Below, piece by piece: positions 21,803-29,706 of a DNA stretch of 39,730 nucleotides (position 1 is its first letter; each line of letters begins with the position of its first letter). This stretch comes from a virus, in IMG/VR virus record IMGVR_UViG_3300045241_000132, positions 1 through 39,730 of that record; one strand, written 5' to 3'. The notes under the pieces are model-generated. The model did not search any database. It was not told the origin of the DNA and was given only the letters and a program-made list of their open reading frames with translations. The position numbers and the translations under genes were made by a program.

Positions 21803-23256
21803 GAGCCCAGCACCTCGGACTCCAGATAGAACTGGAGGTCGACGTTGTCGTACAGGTAGAGGTTCGTCCAGGTCGTGCCGCCGTCGAGCGTCCGCTGTCC
21901 GTCGCCATTGCCGAACACCTGCGACAGCAGGCCCTTGCTGCCGCCCTCCTGGAGCGGAACGGCGGTGTACTGCGTCGCCGCGCCCGTCGACAGCCGCAGG
22001 TTGTAGGTCTGGCCGTCGGTCAGGATGTGCGACGCCAGGAACGTCGCCGTCACCCATGTGTCGCCCTGAAGCGACGGCGCTGTGCCGTCGGGCAGCAGGC
22101 CGATCGCGATCTCGGATGCCGCGATGCTCACGGCTTCGATGAGCGTGCCGTCGCCGTCCTCGAGCCTGACCACCAACGCCTCGGTGCCTGCGATCCGCTT
22201 GAGCCTGACATGGGCCGCCGTCACCGTGACGTCGCCGGCCGAGATGGTGAAGCGCTGCCGGACCATATTCGCGGTCCCGGAGATGAGCCCGTACTTGTCC
22301 CAGAGCGTCCCGATGTAGCCCTGCCCATCGTGGCTACCGTCCGAGTACGCGAGGTCGAAGATCGGCAGGTGACCCGGCTGCAGCATCCAGCTCGTGGGCT
22401 CCGCGTAGAGCGTCGCGAAGTCGTCCGAGTACCCAGGCTGCCGCGGCGTCGGCATCGCCCCGAACGTGTAGAGCATGTTGAGGCTGATCCAGTTGTGGAC
22501 CGGGTCGGCCGCCACGTTGTCGAAGACGAGGTGGTAGAGCGTGTCCGCCGTCAGCGGTGCCGGCGGCGCGAACGTCAGAAGGGTCCACACCTCCCAGTTC
22601 CCGCCCGGGTTGCCCGGGTTCCACGTCAGGAAACCGAGCATCGTGCCATCGGGCTCGCCACCGACGTCCGCCTGGATGCTCGCGCGGATGGTCCCGCCGT
22701 CGCCGCCCGAGTAAACCGCCCCGCCGCGCTGCTGGACGCGGAGCGTCTGCGCCTGCGCCGTCGTGGACGCCCTGAAGCGATAGGACAGCCGGCCGTTGAG
22801 CGCCGCCCCGACCTGCTGGTTCGCGCGAGAGTCGCCCGACACGCCGCCGCCATAGACGCCGGGGACTAGGACCGGCGGGATCACCACGACCGGCGGCGCC
22901 TCTGCCCCGATCGTCTCGATGCGCGAGCAGACGAGCTTGGTGTGATGGTGGCGGCCGGCCTCGTCGTCGCGGCTGACCACGAGGTACGTCACCTCGGGCG
23001 ACACGTCGGTCTGGCGCACCCGGTCGAGATGGTCGACGTCGGTGCGGAATGCGGTGTAGATCGCGGCGTTGATGACGACCGGCCCGTCCACGTCGGGCAG
23101 CGCGAGGTTAGACGGCGCCTTGTCCTGGACGCTGGCCTTGACGCCCGCCGTCCAGCCCGACTCGGGATACGTGACCTCTTCCTCGCCCGTCTCGTTGGGC
23201 GTCACGACGCGCCGCTCGATGGTCACCGTGTTGACGAGAAGGCTGGACAGGCTCAC
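21799..23256 (-). CDS. Head-tail joining protein fused to a jelly-roll adhesin module
   Basis: A 485-residue fusion. Residues about 1-120 are a head-tail joining (head-closure) domain: SSLLVNTVTIERRVV, SGWTAGVKASVQDKAP, FRTDVDHLDRVRQTDV and VTYLVVSRDDEAGRHHHTKL. This domain alone is normally a complete protein. After a Pro/Val linker (APPVVVIPPVLVPGVYGG), residues about 145-480 are homologous over their full length to the adhesin-like protein at 1099-2295. The context between TagF-like and gp10-like genes is that of a neck protein. The fusion would place a binding domain around the neck, like whiskers or a collar. GTG 23256 overlaps the upstream stop (GTGA) and gives the normal domain start. 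Confidence 0.8.
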   Translation of the reverse strand: MSLSSLLVNTVTIERRVVTPNETGEEEVTYPESGWTAGVKASVQDKAPSNLALPDVDGPVVINAAIYTAFRTDVDHLDRVRQTDVSPEVTYLVVSRDDEAGRHHHTKLVCSRIETIGAEAPPVVVIPPVLVPGVYGGGVSGDSRANQQVGAALNGRLSYRFRASTTAQAQTLRVQQRGGAVYSGGDGGTIRASIQADVGGEPDGTMLGFLTWNPGNPGGNWEVWTLLTFAPPAPLTADTLYHLVFDNVAADPVHNWISLNMLYTFGAMPTPRQPGYSDDFATLYAEPTSWMLQPGHLPIFDLAYSDGSHDGQGYIGTLWDKYGLISGTANMVRQRFTISAGDVTVTAAHVRLKRIAGTEALVVRLEDGDGTLIEAVSIAASEIAIGLLPDGTAPSLQGDTWVTATFLASHILTDGQTYNLRLSTGAATQYTAVPLQEGGSKGLLSQVFGNGDGQRTLDGGTTWTNLYLYDNVDLQFYLESEVLGS

Positions 23257-24296
23257 GCGGCCACCGCGGCTTCCTGCCCAGCCCACTCCACGAGCGCCGT
23301 GGCGGCCCGTAGCGCCGCGTTCCCGTCGCGGTAGGCATATACGACGTCCAGCGCCGCCTCGCGGTTCTGGCGGATGCCCGGCGGATCGACGAGCGCGATG
23401 CGCACCGCCTCCGGTAGATCCGCCGGATCGTCAATTCTGACACCGACGTCGGCCGCCTCCCAGAAGCGCAGGCCGTGCTCGACGTTGCGGCGGTAGCCGA
23501 TGCCCTTGATGCGGCCTTCCGGCAGGTCGAGCACGACGACGGGCCGCCCCGTGGCCGCGAACTCGTACATCGAGCTGCTGTTGTCGCATACGTAGACGGC
23601 CGCCCTGCGCTGCACCTCGCGCAGGGAGGCCACGAACTCGATGTTGTTGCGGCGGGCCCACTGGGCGACCTCGAAGGCAATCCGCGGGTGGCCGTGGGCG
23701 ATGACGCGGCGGTGCTTCGACAGCTCGACGAAAGCGTCGCGGAAGAGCGGGAAGGCCGAGCGCGTTTCGGGACAGACCCGCGCGTCGAAGTGCGTCGAGA
23801 CGGCGATCACCTCGCCGTCGCGCTCGTAGGCGGGCAGGTTGTCGATGGGCGGTGAGCCGACCGTGACGACGGATGCGGTGGGATACGCCCGTCGCCACCG
23901 GTCGGCGGAATGTTCGTTGGGTGCGAGGAACAGGCCGACGCCATCCTGGCCGCGTCCACCTGCGTAGGACTCGTGGCGTGCCGCCTGGCTCTTCGGGTCG
24001 CCGGCGTAGCTCTGGCCGATGCCGTGCTCGATGCGGGCGATCCGCGTCCGCCCGCTGCGCCGTGCCGTCTGCACGTCGCCCCAGCTCGCCACGAAGGCGG
24101 GGTTGTCGCGTCGACCGCGGGTGTGGGCGGTCATCTCGATACCGAGACCGGGGCCGTCGGGAACGACGCCCGGCGCGGCGATGAACACGCCGCGCGCCTC
24201 GGGCGGCAGGGCGTGCCAGATCGGCGCGAGGTGAAGCGCGAAATGTGGCTCTCCGGCTACAAAATCCAGCCTCACTTCCTCTACACTATGCCTCAT
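23253..24296 (-). CDS. TagF/TagB-like CDP-glycerol-type transferase
   Basis: A 347-residue protein of the CDP-glycerol glycerophosphotransferase fold (GT-B). Family marks are IEHGIGQSY (His91, equivalent of the first HG), VIAHGHPR (His201) and VYVCDNSSSMYEFAATGRP (residues 235-252), the last being the D-x-SS-x-YEF donor site. Known members add polyol-phosphate to teichoic acids or capsules. In a phage neck operon this suggests modification of virion or host surface polymers. Length is near the soluble catalytic part only, with no membrane anchor. The start is uncertain: ATG 24296 shares CATG with the divergent HNH gene, and GTG at about 24275 is an alternative. Confidence 0.75.
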   Translation of the reverse strand: MRHSVEEVRLDFVAGEPHFALHLAPIWHALPPEARGVFIAAPGVVPDGPGLGIEMTAHTRGRRDNPAFVASWGDVQTARRSGRTRIARIEHGIGQSYAGDPKSQAARHESYAGGRGQDGVGLFLAPNEHSADRWRRAYPTASVVTVGSPPIDNLPAYERDGEVIAVSTHFDARVCPETRSAFPLFRDAFVELSKHRRVIAHGHPRIAFEVAQWARRNNIEFVASLREVQRRAAVYVCDNSSSMYEFAATGRPVVVLDLPEGRIKGIGYRRNVEHGLRFWEAADVGVRIDDPADLPEAVRIALVDPPGIRQNREAALDVVYAYRDGNAALRAATALVEWAGQEAAVAA

Positions 24297-24981
24297 GGAT
24301 TGCTCGGTTCCGAGTTGCGATAGGCGTGCGACCGGCCGAGGCTGGTGCGGTCCCCATTACCAGCGGTGGCATCGAACCGGTGACCCGTTGGGCTCGGTCC
24401 CCAATCGGCGAACAATCCCGCCGGGGGTCGTCGACGCGGCGATTACCCGGTTCCTTGCAGGCGAGACCGTGGCGGCCTTGGCGAAGGAATATGGGATCGC
24501 CGAGATCAACATCTACGGTGCGATGAAGAAGGCTGGCATTGCCCTTCCCAAGCGCCCTTTCACCGAGGAGCGACTGGCCAACATGAGCGCCGGCCTCCGT
24601 CGCCGTTACGCCGCCCGGCCAGCCCCGCCCCATCCACCGGACTGCACCCATTGCCTGGCCGTGCGCGGTGTGCCCAAGCCGCCGCGCACTCAGCTCCATC
24701 GGGACCGCATCTCGGCCGCGAGGCGAGCCATGTTCGGCGACCCTTCGGACTACACGACCGCACATTTCCGCATACGCCGTGATCGCGGACGAGCCCGTGA
24801 ACATGCCTGCGTCTCTTGCGGGCGTGCCGCGGTGGACTGGGCGCTGAAGGCCGATGCCCCGACTGAATGGCTCCGCAGCAACGGGCGTCTCTGGTTCTCG
24901 ATTCGCACCAGCGACTACGAGGCCAAGTGTCGAGCGTGTCATTACCGTGATGACAGCGCCCGTCGTCGCCCGCATCAGTAG
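24295..24981 (+). CDS. Plus-strand zinc-finger/HNH-like endonuclease, inserted
   Basis: A 228-residue protein on the plus strand inside the minus-strand late operon. The N-terminus CSVPSC..A-G-W-C-GPHYQRW (residues 3-25) is the zinc motif often seen in actinophage HNH proteins. Residues 40-70 form an HTH-like segment (LAKEYGIAEINIYGAMKKAG). The C-terminus has HACVSCG and KCRACHY, a Cys4/His zinc site as in Endo VII-like nucleases. It starts by sharing CATG with the TagF-like gene and ends 7 nt inside the transferase. It fits an inserted homing endonuclease. TACACT at 24283-24288 could be a -10 giving a leaderless mRNA. Confidence 0.7.
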   Translation: MDCSVPSCDRRATGRGWCGPHYQRWHRTGDPLGSVPNRRTIPPGVVDAAITRFLAGETVAALAKEYGIAEINIYGAMKKAGIALPKRPFTEERLANMSAGLRRRYAARPAPPHPPDCTHCLAVRGVPKPPRTQLHRDRISAARRAMFGDPSDYTTAHFRIRRDRGRAREHACVSCGRAAVDWALKADAPTEWLRSNGRLWFSIRTSDYEAKCRACHYRDDSARRRPHQ

Positions 24982-26678
24982 CCCGCCCCTGCCTTCACTT
25001 CGCCGATGTGACGGACATATGCCTCGCCCTCTCCCCAATGGGCAGCCACGGCTTGCGTATCGCGGAAGAGCGCCTCGGCGAACAGGCGCTCAGATGACTT
25101 GCCGTCGGGCCAGGGCACGCTTGTCAGCGACCGCCGGAACAGTGACGGGTTCGCGGTCCAGTAATTCCGGTGCTCAAACCAGCGGTGCCCGTTCTGTCGC
25201 TGGTGTGCAAACGACTCGACGGGCCAGCCCAAGATACCGCCGCGATCGATCTCGGACTGGTAAGTAGGCTCCCGCAGGAGCGCTACCTGCATGACGTGAG
25301 GCTGCGTCTCCAGCACATCTACGAACTGCCCCAGGTCGACATCGCGACCATAAATGAAATCGTCCTCGGTCAAAAACACATGGGGTCCGAGGGCCCTCGA
25401 TGCAACGTAACGCCAGAGCCGCTGCATCGAGGCCGTGTAGCCGTAGTGGCCGCCGCCGGCGACATAGAAGCCGTGCCGCCCCGCGATCTGCTCAAGGCCG
25501 AACGCGACGCGCGAATCCCAGTCGGAATAGAGCACCTTCTGCACGATCGGCCCGCTGACGTGCGCGGCCAGCGACGCCAGGCTCCGTTCGAGGTAGCCGC
25601 GCCGCGTCGGCCAGTTCTCGGCCGTGCCGCCGCTGTGGACGACGAGCGTGATGCCGCGCTCAGCGATACGTTCGCGCTCGCGCTCCTGGTCGTTGTGCTT
25701 CTTCGCCCCGTCGCGCAGTTCTTCGAGCGGCGGCCACCAGTCCCGCCACGCCACCGACTCGGGCATCCGCAGACGGGCCGCGAGCGCGAGGAAGCGCTTG
25801 TCGTCCTTCTTGAGGTTGCGGACGTGGAGACTTGCGCGGGCGGCCTCCAGGTGCTCCTCGCCCGGCAGGTCGCCCACCGCGTGATCGCGGATCGCGGCAA
25901 CCATGTAGCGCCTGCCGAGCAGGGCGTTGCGGACGTAGTCGGGCTTCGCCGTCAGCGCCGACTCGCCGTTGACGATGCGCTCATCCGAACGCTCGTGGAA
26001 CAGGTGGTACAGGTCGCCATCGATGCGCCTGTAGGGGTACAGGCCGCGGATCAACGCCGCCCATGCGCCGTCCTCGAAGCCCCAGCCCCGGAAGCGCTCG
26101 TCCATGCCCGCCGTGTCGTCCCAGACCATGCGTGGCACGGCGACGCAACACGACCAGGAGATGGGCGTCGTGCGCTGGATCAACTCGGCGATGTCCGGCT
26201 CCCAAGGCCCGACCGGGAACAGCATCCGGGCCATCCAGCCGAGTGCCGCCATGTTGTCGCCGACCGTATCTTCGACGAGCAGATCCATGTCGGTGCTGGC
26301 GGCCGGATCGTCGCCGAACGGATCCGGCCGCATGACGATCCGTTCCGTCTCGCGCTGATGGAGACCGCGCCAGCGCCGGTGTGCCCACGTCACCTTGCCC
26401 GCAGCGGCGCCCTCGATGGCGGCGCGGACCTGGCGCGTCGGGACGAAGACGTCGGCGTCGATGGCTATGGCGACGTCCCAGCGACCTTCGGCGTCGGCCA
26501 GAGCCGCGGCGCGGTTGATGGCCGCGCTCCGGTTGAACGGGCCCTCACTGGCGTCGTGGTGGCCCTCGTAGACGGGCAGATCGGGGAGGAGCGCCTGCCA
26601 GCGCGCCTTACACCACGCCCAGAGGCTGTCGCGGTGACCGCCGTCGGAGCGTCGTGGGACGAGGAGCACGACCCTCAT
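24975..26678 (-). CDS. Two-domain GT-A glycosyltransferase
   Basis: A 567-residue protein. Domain 1 (about 1-235) is a GT-A transferase: RSAAINRAAALADAEGRWDV, the D-x-D of IAIDADVFVP (Asp74, Asp76), and FRGWGFEDGAW (residues 196-206), the GWGxED acceptor motif of polypeptide GalNAc and chondroitin transferases. A charged linker (about 285-340) joins domain 2 (about 341-567): ITLVVHSGGTAENWP, VLYSDWDSR and FLTEDDFIYG, also GT-A-like. Two catalytic domains suggest a two-sugar product or polymer. It is coupled to the connector by ATGA, so it is made with the virion proteins. Donor and acceptor are unknown. Confidence 0.78.
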   Translation of the reverse strand: MRVVLLVPRRSDGGHRDSLWAWCKARWQALLPDLPVYEGHHDASEGPFNRSAAINRAAALADAEGRWDVAIAIDADVFVPTRQVRAAIEGAAAGKVTWAHRRWRGLHQRETERIVMRPDPFGDDPAASTDMDLLVEDTVGDNMAALGWMARMLFPVGPWEPDIAELIQRTTPISWSCCVAVPRMVWDDTAGMDERFRGWGFEDGAWAALIRGLYPYRRIDGDLYHLFHERSDERIVNGESALTAKPDYVRNALLGRRYMVAAIRDHAVGDLPGEEHLEAARASLHVRNLKKDDKRFLALAARLRMPESVAWRDWWPPLEELRDGAKKHNDQERERERIAERGITLVVHSGGTAENWPTRRGYLERSLASLAAHVSGPIVQKVLYSDWDSRVAFGLEQIAGRHGFYVAGGGHYGYTASMQRLWRYVASRALGPHVFLTEDDFIYGRDVDLGQFVDVLETQPHVMQVALLREPTYQSEIDRGGILGWPVESFAHQRQNGHRWFEHRNYWTANPSLFRRSLTSVPWPDGKSSERLFAEALFRDTQAVAAHWGEGEAYVRHIGEVKAGAGY

Positions 26679-27253
26679 CCCACGACCGAGAAGTGCGGGT
26701 AGCCGACGACGGCCATCATCGGCTCGGGGTTGAGGCGGGCGAGGGCGTCGGCCCGCTGTTGGTCGGGCGTCCTGCCGTCGGACGAGCCGAAGGACGCGCT
26801 GTAGTCGCCGATGCTCTCGGACTTGAGGCCGCCGCCACCGCCGCCAGAGCTGGACGCGAGGTCGATCCGCACGAGTTCGATCTGGACCGCCTCCCGGGTA
26901 GCCGTGTCGGCGACGGGCGTGTAGGTGAGGCTGATCTGGCCGTACCACGTCGAGCGTGGGTTCGTGCCGGTGTTGAGGCGCTCGAGGACGTAGCCGTCGG
27001 CACGGATGCGGTAGTCGTCGGCGTCGAGAGTCGTGGTTGTCGTGCCACGACTCTCGGTCACCGTCGTCATAGCGGACGCAGGGCGGGCGAGCGCTAGGCG
27101 TCCGACGCCGCCGTCGACGAGTTGCGTCACCTCGCCGGGCGGGCCAGCGTAGGCAACGATCGCCTCCTCGGCCGAATCGACCAGCCTCTGCAAGGAGGCG
27201 TCGTCGAGGTCGGTATCGACGTAGGCGCGAATCTCGTCGACGGTCAGGATCAT
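26675..27253 (-). CDS. Head-tail connector (HK97 gp6-like)
   Basis: A 192-residue protein of the gp6-like head-tail connector group. The N-terminal helices (TVDEIRAYVDTDLDDASLQR, LVDSAEEAIVAYAGPPGEVT) form the helical bundle, and the middle beta part (LDADDYRIRADGYVLERLNT) is typical of actinophage versions. The C-terminus carries a Gly run (about 143-148) and a SIGDYSASFGSSDG segment. It follows the capsid by 22 bases, the standard place. ATG 27253 is chosen because the upstream extension is a shadow of the capsid gene. Confidence 0.75.
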   Translation of the reverse strand: MILTVDEIRAYVDTDLDDASLQRLVDSAEEAIVAYAGPPGEVTQLVDGGVGRLALARPASAMTTVTESRGTTTTTLDADDYRIRADGYVLERLNTGTNPRSTWYGQISLTYTPVADTATREAVQIELVRIDLASSSGGGGGGLKSESIGDYSASFGSSDGRTPDQQRADALARLNPEPMMAVVGYPHFSVVG

Positions 27254-27275
27254 CGGTTCAGTTCCGGCGTCAGGG

Positions 27276-28535
27276 CTAGGAGCCGATGACGACGGCCTCG
27301 ACCTTGCAGAAGGCGATCGGCCGGTAGACCGCGAGCGCGAGGCGTTCCTCGGCCCGGACGGCCACCTTGTTCTTGGTGAAGTAGTCCTCGTTCTCGGTGC
27401 TGATCGCGACCGAGATGCCGGAGCGGCGGAAGACCTGCGCCTGGTTGAACGCACCGACCAGCAGCGTGTTCTCGAGGGCGTTCGTGGTCACGCGGACCTG
27501 GAGGCCCCACGGCCGCGCCGCGTTCGGGTCGAGCGTCGCCGGCCCGAGCAGGTAGTTGCCGGTCGTGTCCTTGCTCGCGCGGATGTTGAACCAGTCGTTG
27601 GGGTGGACGACCATCGCCGTCGGGTCGACGAAGGCGTTCGCCTGCACGAGCGTGATGGCGTGCAGGATCGAGTCGATCGTCGACTCGCCGTAGCCGGTGA
27701 CCGTCTGGACGCCGGTGCGGTTGTAGAGGCCGAGGATGGTGATGCCGGTGCCGGCGCCGCGGAGCAGTTGCAGCTCCTCGCGCTGCTTGACCATGAACGC
27801 CAGCCGGCCGCGGATGTAGGACTCGAACGCCGGGACGTCCTCCATCATCTCGTCGGTGACGGGAATCCACGTCGCGATCTTGCGGACGTTGTCCTGCCGC
27901 AAGGTGAAGTCGAGCGTTGACTCGGGCTTGAGGGCGCCCTCGTCCGTCTCGGCGGCGGCGTTGGTGTACGTCGTCTCCTGGTAGTAGCTCACGACCTGCG
28001 CGTTCGTCGTGCCCGAGAGCATGAGGTCGGCGACGGTGCGCTCCTCCTGCCCCGACAGGACGACGCTGGGCGCCCGCTGCTCGAGCGGCGTCAGGTCGGC
28101 CGACGTCAGGAGCGTCTTGATGGCGAGTTCGCCGATCTCGCCCCGGAAGCCGCCGAAGTTCTTGATGCCGTAGGTCGAGAGGCCCGTCGTCATCAGCTCG
28201 CGGATGCTCTTGATGCCCTCGGACAGGATGTCCTCCTGTCCCTGCGGCTGGCCCTCGCGGGACGAGCCGAGGTCGGGCTCGACCTGGCGCGGCGCGGAGC
28301 GCATCTGCTTCAGGGCGTCGGCGTTGGCGCGCTCGGATTCGCGCAACCCTTGCAGGTCGGCGACGCGGTCGTTGATCGGCGCCAGCTCATCGTTGAGGCT
28401 CTTGATGGCCGCGCCCATCTCGTCGCGCTTGGCGGGATCGGTGACCTTGTCCAGCTCGCGGAACATATCCGCGAGGCGGGTGCGCTTTGTCGCGAGTTCC
28501 TCGCTCGCTGCGATGAGGTCTGCCTGGATCGACAT
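27276..28535 (-). CDS. Major capsid protein, HK97 fold
   Basis: A 419-residue HK97-type capsid protein. Residues about 1-80 are the coiled-coil scaffolding (delta) domain; a Gln/Gly-rich linker (about 85-102) is the likely cleavage area for the upstream protease. The capsid core follows: YYQETTYTNAAAETDEGALK (E-loop region), RKIATWIPVTDEMMEDVPAF then a long helix (235-259, spine helix), GAGTGITILGLYNRTGV and MVVHPNDWFNIRASKD (A domain), ending PIAFCKVEAVV. ATG 28535 has a GAGGAG ribosome site and abuts the preceding stop (TAGATG). Confidence 0.93.
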   Translation of the reverse strand: MSIQADLIAASEELATKRTRLADMFRELDKVTDPAKRDEMGAAIKSLNDELAPINDRVADLQGLRESERANADALKQMRSAPRQVEPDLGSSREGQPQGQEDILSEGIKSIRELMTTGLSTYGIKNFGGFRGEIGELAIKTLLTSADLTPLEQRAPSVVLSGQEERTVADLMLSGTTNAQVVSYYQETTYTNAAAETDEGALKPESTLDFTLRQDNVRKIATWIPVTDEMMEDVPAFESYIRGRLAFMVKQREELQLLRGAGTGITILGLYNRTGVQTVTGYGESTIDSILHAITLVQANAFVDPTAMVVHPNDWFNIRASKDTTGNYLLGPATLDPNAARPWGLQVRVTTNALENTLLVGAFNQAQVFRRSGISVAISTENEDYFTKNKVAVRAEERLALAVYRPIAFCKVEAVVIGS

Positions 28536-28712
28536 CTAGATCGACTCCTCTCGGGTGGGTTCTTCCTTGCGTTGCCGCCTGAGTTCTTCGCGCTGCCCGA
28601 TCATCTGGGCCAGGCGTGCGCGGACGTAAGCCTCGAAGGCGGGCATGTCGGTCGACTCGTCCACCAACGGGACGAAGTCGTCCACCTCCACCTTCACGGT
28701 GATGACCTTCAC
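28536..28712 (-). CDS. 58-aa protein resembling the capsid spine-helix region
   Basis: A 58-residue ORF between protease and capsid, starting at GTG 28712 (TAGTG overlap) and ending directly before the capsid ATG. Residues 13-48 align with capsid residues 223-259: F-VPLVDEST-DMPAFE against W-IPVTDEMMEDVPAFE, then YVRARLAQM against YIRGRLAFM, then QREEL identical. From the shared PAFE on, 16 of 25 positions are identical. At DNA level similarity is only about 70% by eye, so it is an old duplication kept open. The N-terminus (MKVITVKVEVDDF) is short beta. It could bind the capsid subunit during assembly or be a relic; which is unknown. Confidence 0.7.
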   Translation of the reverse strand: MKVITVKVEVDDFVPLVDESTDMPAFEAYVRARLAQMIGQREELRRQRKEEPTREESI

Positions 28713-29596
28713 TAGACCGGCACGCCGTAGAAGCGGGCCCGGATCAGTTCCAGTTCGATGTCCGTCGTCGCCTTGGCGCCCTCCTTCGGTGCATCGGCGT
28801 TCGAGAAGAGTTCGTCCATGTCGTCGGCGACGCTGCGCAGGGTGGCCGGGTGCGTGCCGAGACGAGTGCGCGTGGCGGCCGACAGGACGCGACCGGCCTT
28901 CAGCATCCACTCGTCGGGCGCCTCGCCGAACGCGTCGCCGGCGGCGTCGAGATGGGCCATCAGAGCGGCCGACTTGACGAAGTGGACGACCGTGACCGGG
29001 TTCGCCGGGATGGGCGTCATGCTGAGTTCGACCCACGGCCAGCGGGTGATCTCGCCGCCCGCGCTCTTGGTGGCGAGGTGGCCCATTGCGCCCGAGCTGT
29101 AGCCGAGCGCGCCCTCCGCGATGAGCTGGTCGACGGCCTTGCGATAGCGGGCGTTGCGGCTCAGTTGGGCCTGCGCCCAGACGCCCTCGTCGCGGACTTC
29201 GTAGTCGACCTGGCGGCCGATCGTCTCGGACTTGAGATCGTCGTCGAGGCCGTGGTCGTAGAGGACGGGCCTCCCTGCCTTGCCGAACCAGTCGAGGCAC
29301 AGGTCGGTCGCCTTGGTGAAGTACTCGCCGTCGAGGTCGCGGTCCTCGGGCGAGCCCCACGGGATCGCGAGGCCCTCGACGGTGTCGGGCCCGACGAACT
29401 TCAGGGCCATGACGGCGGCGCTCTTCGTCGTCGCCGCGCAGTTCTTGGCCGCGGTGTGCGCGATGCGGAAGGCGCGGTCCTCGCTGTTGTGGGCGTCGAA
29501 GTCGTCGTTCCAGACCGTGCGAAAGACCGTCTGGCAACGCTCGCTGTAGGCATCGCGCACGGCGGCCGGCAGGTCCGCGTTGGTGCTATACGGCAT
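28712..29596 (-). CDS. ChaB domain-prohead protease fusion
   Basis: A 294-residue protein. Residues about 1-52 are a ChaB-like domain (MPYSTNADLPAAVRDAYSER, HNSEDRAFRIAHTAAKN). Residues about 65-210 are a prohead serine protease of the HK97 type: VEGLAIPWGSPEDRDLDGEY, His115 in VLYDHGLDDD, Ser167/168 in LGYSSGAMGH and Glu190 in WVELSMTPIPANP. The C-terminus may act as scaffold and be trimmed. It would cleave the delta domain of the neighbouring capsid. ChaB-protease fusions occur in actinobacterial phages. ATG 29596 has an AGGAGG ribosome site. Confidence 0.85.
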   Translation of the reverse strand: MPYSTNADLPAAVRDAYSERCQTVFRTVWNDDFDAHNSEDRAFRIAHTAAKNCAATTKSAAVMALKFVGPDTVEGLAIPWGSPEDRDLDGEYFTKATDLCLDWFGKAGRPVLYDHGLDDDLKSETIGRQVDYEVRDEGVWAQAQLSRNARYRKAVDQLIAEGALGYSSGAMGHLATKSAGGEITRWPWVELSMTPIPANPVTVVHFVKSAALMAHLDAAGDAFGEAPDEWMLKAGRVLSAATRTRLGTHPATLRSVADDMDELFSNADAPKEGAKATTDIELELIRARFYGVPV

Positions 29597-29706
29597 GCAA
29601 AAGGCCTCCTGCCGCGCTCACGGGGCTTATCCGCGCGGTGTAGAGGCCCTTCGGGAAACTCCGACTCGGTCCTGAACGGGACTGCGGAGACTGATTACGC
29701 GGCAGA
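29597..29706 (-). promoter_or_regulatory. Gap before the protease gene
   Basis: A 110-nt stretch without an ORF between the DUF115-like gene and the protease. It contains the AGGAGG ribosome site of the protease. I see no convincing promoter or terminator, but this is one of the few breaks in the coupled operon and separates the glycan genes from the capsid genes, so separate control of the head genes from here is possible. Confidence 0.25.

Noticed and set aside
25170-26702. 510-residue plus-strand ORF
   Set aside because: Antisense of the two-domain glycosyltransferase, which has clear DxD and GWGFED motifs; the plus frame has no recognisable features.
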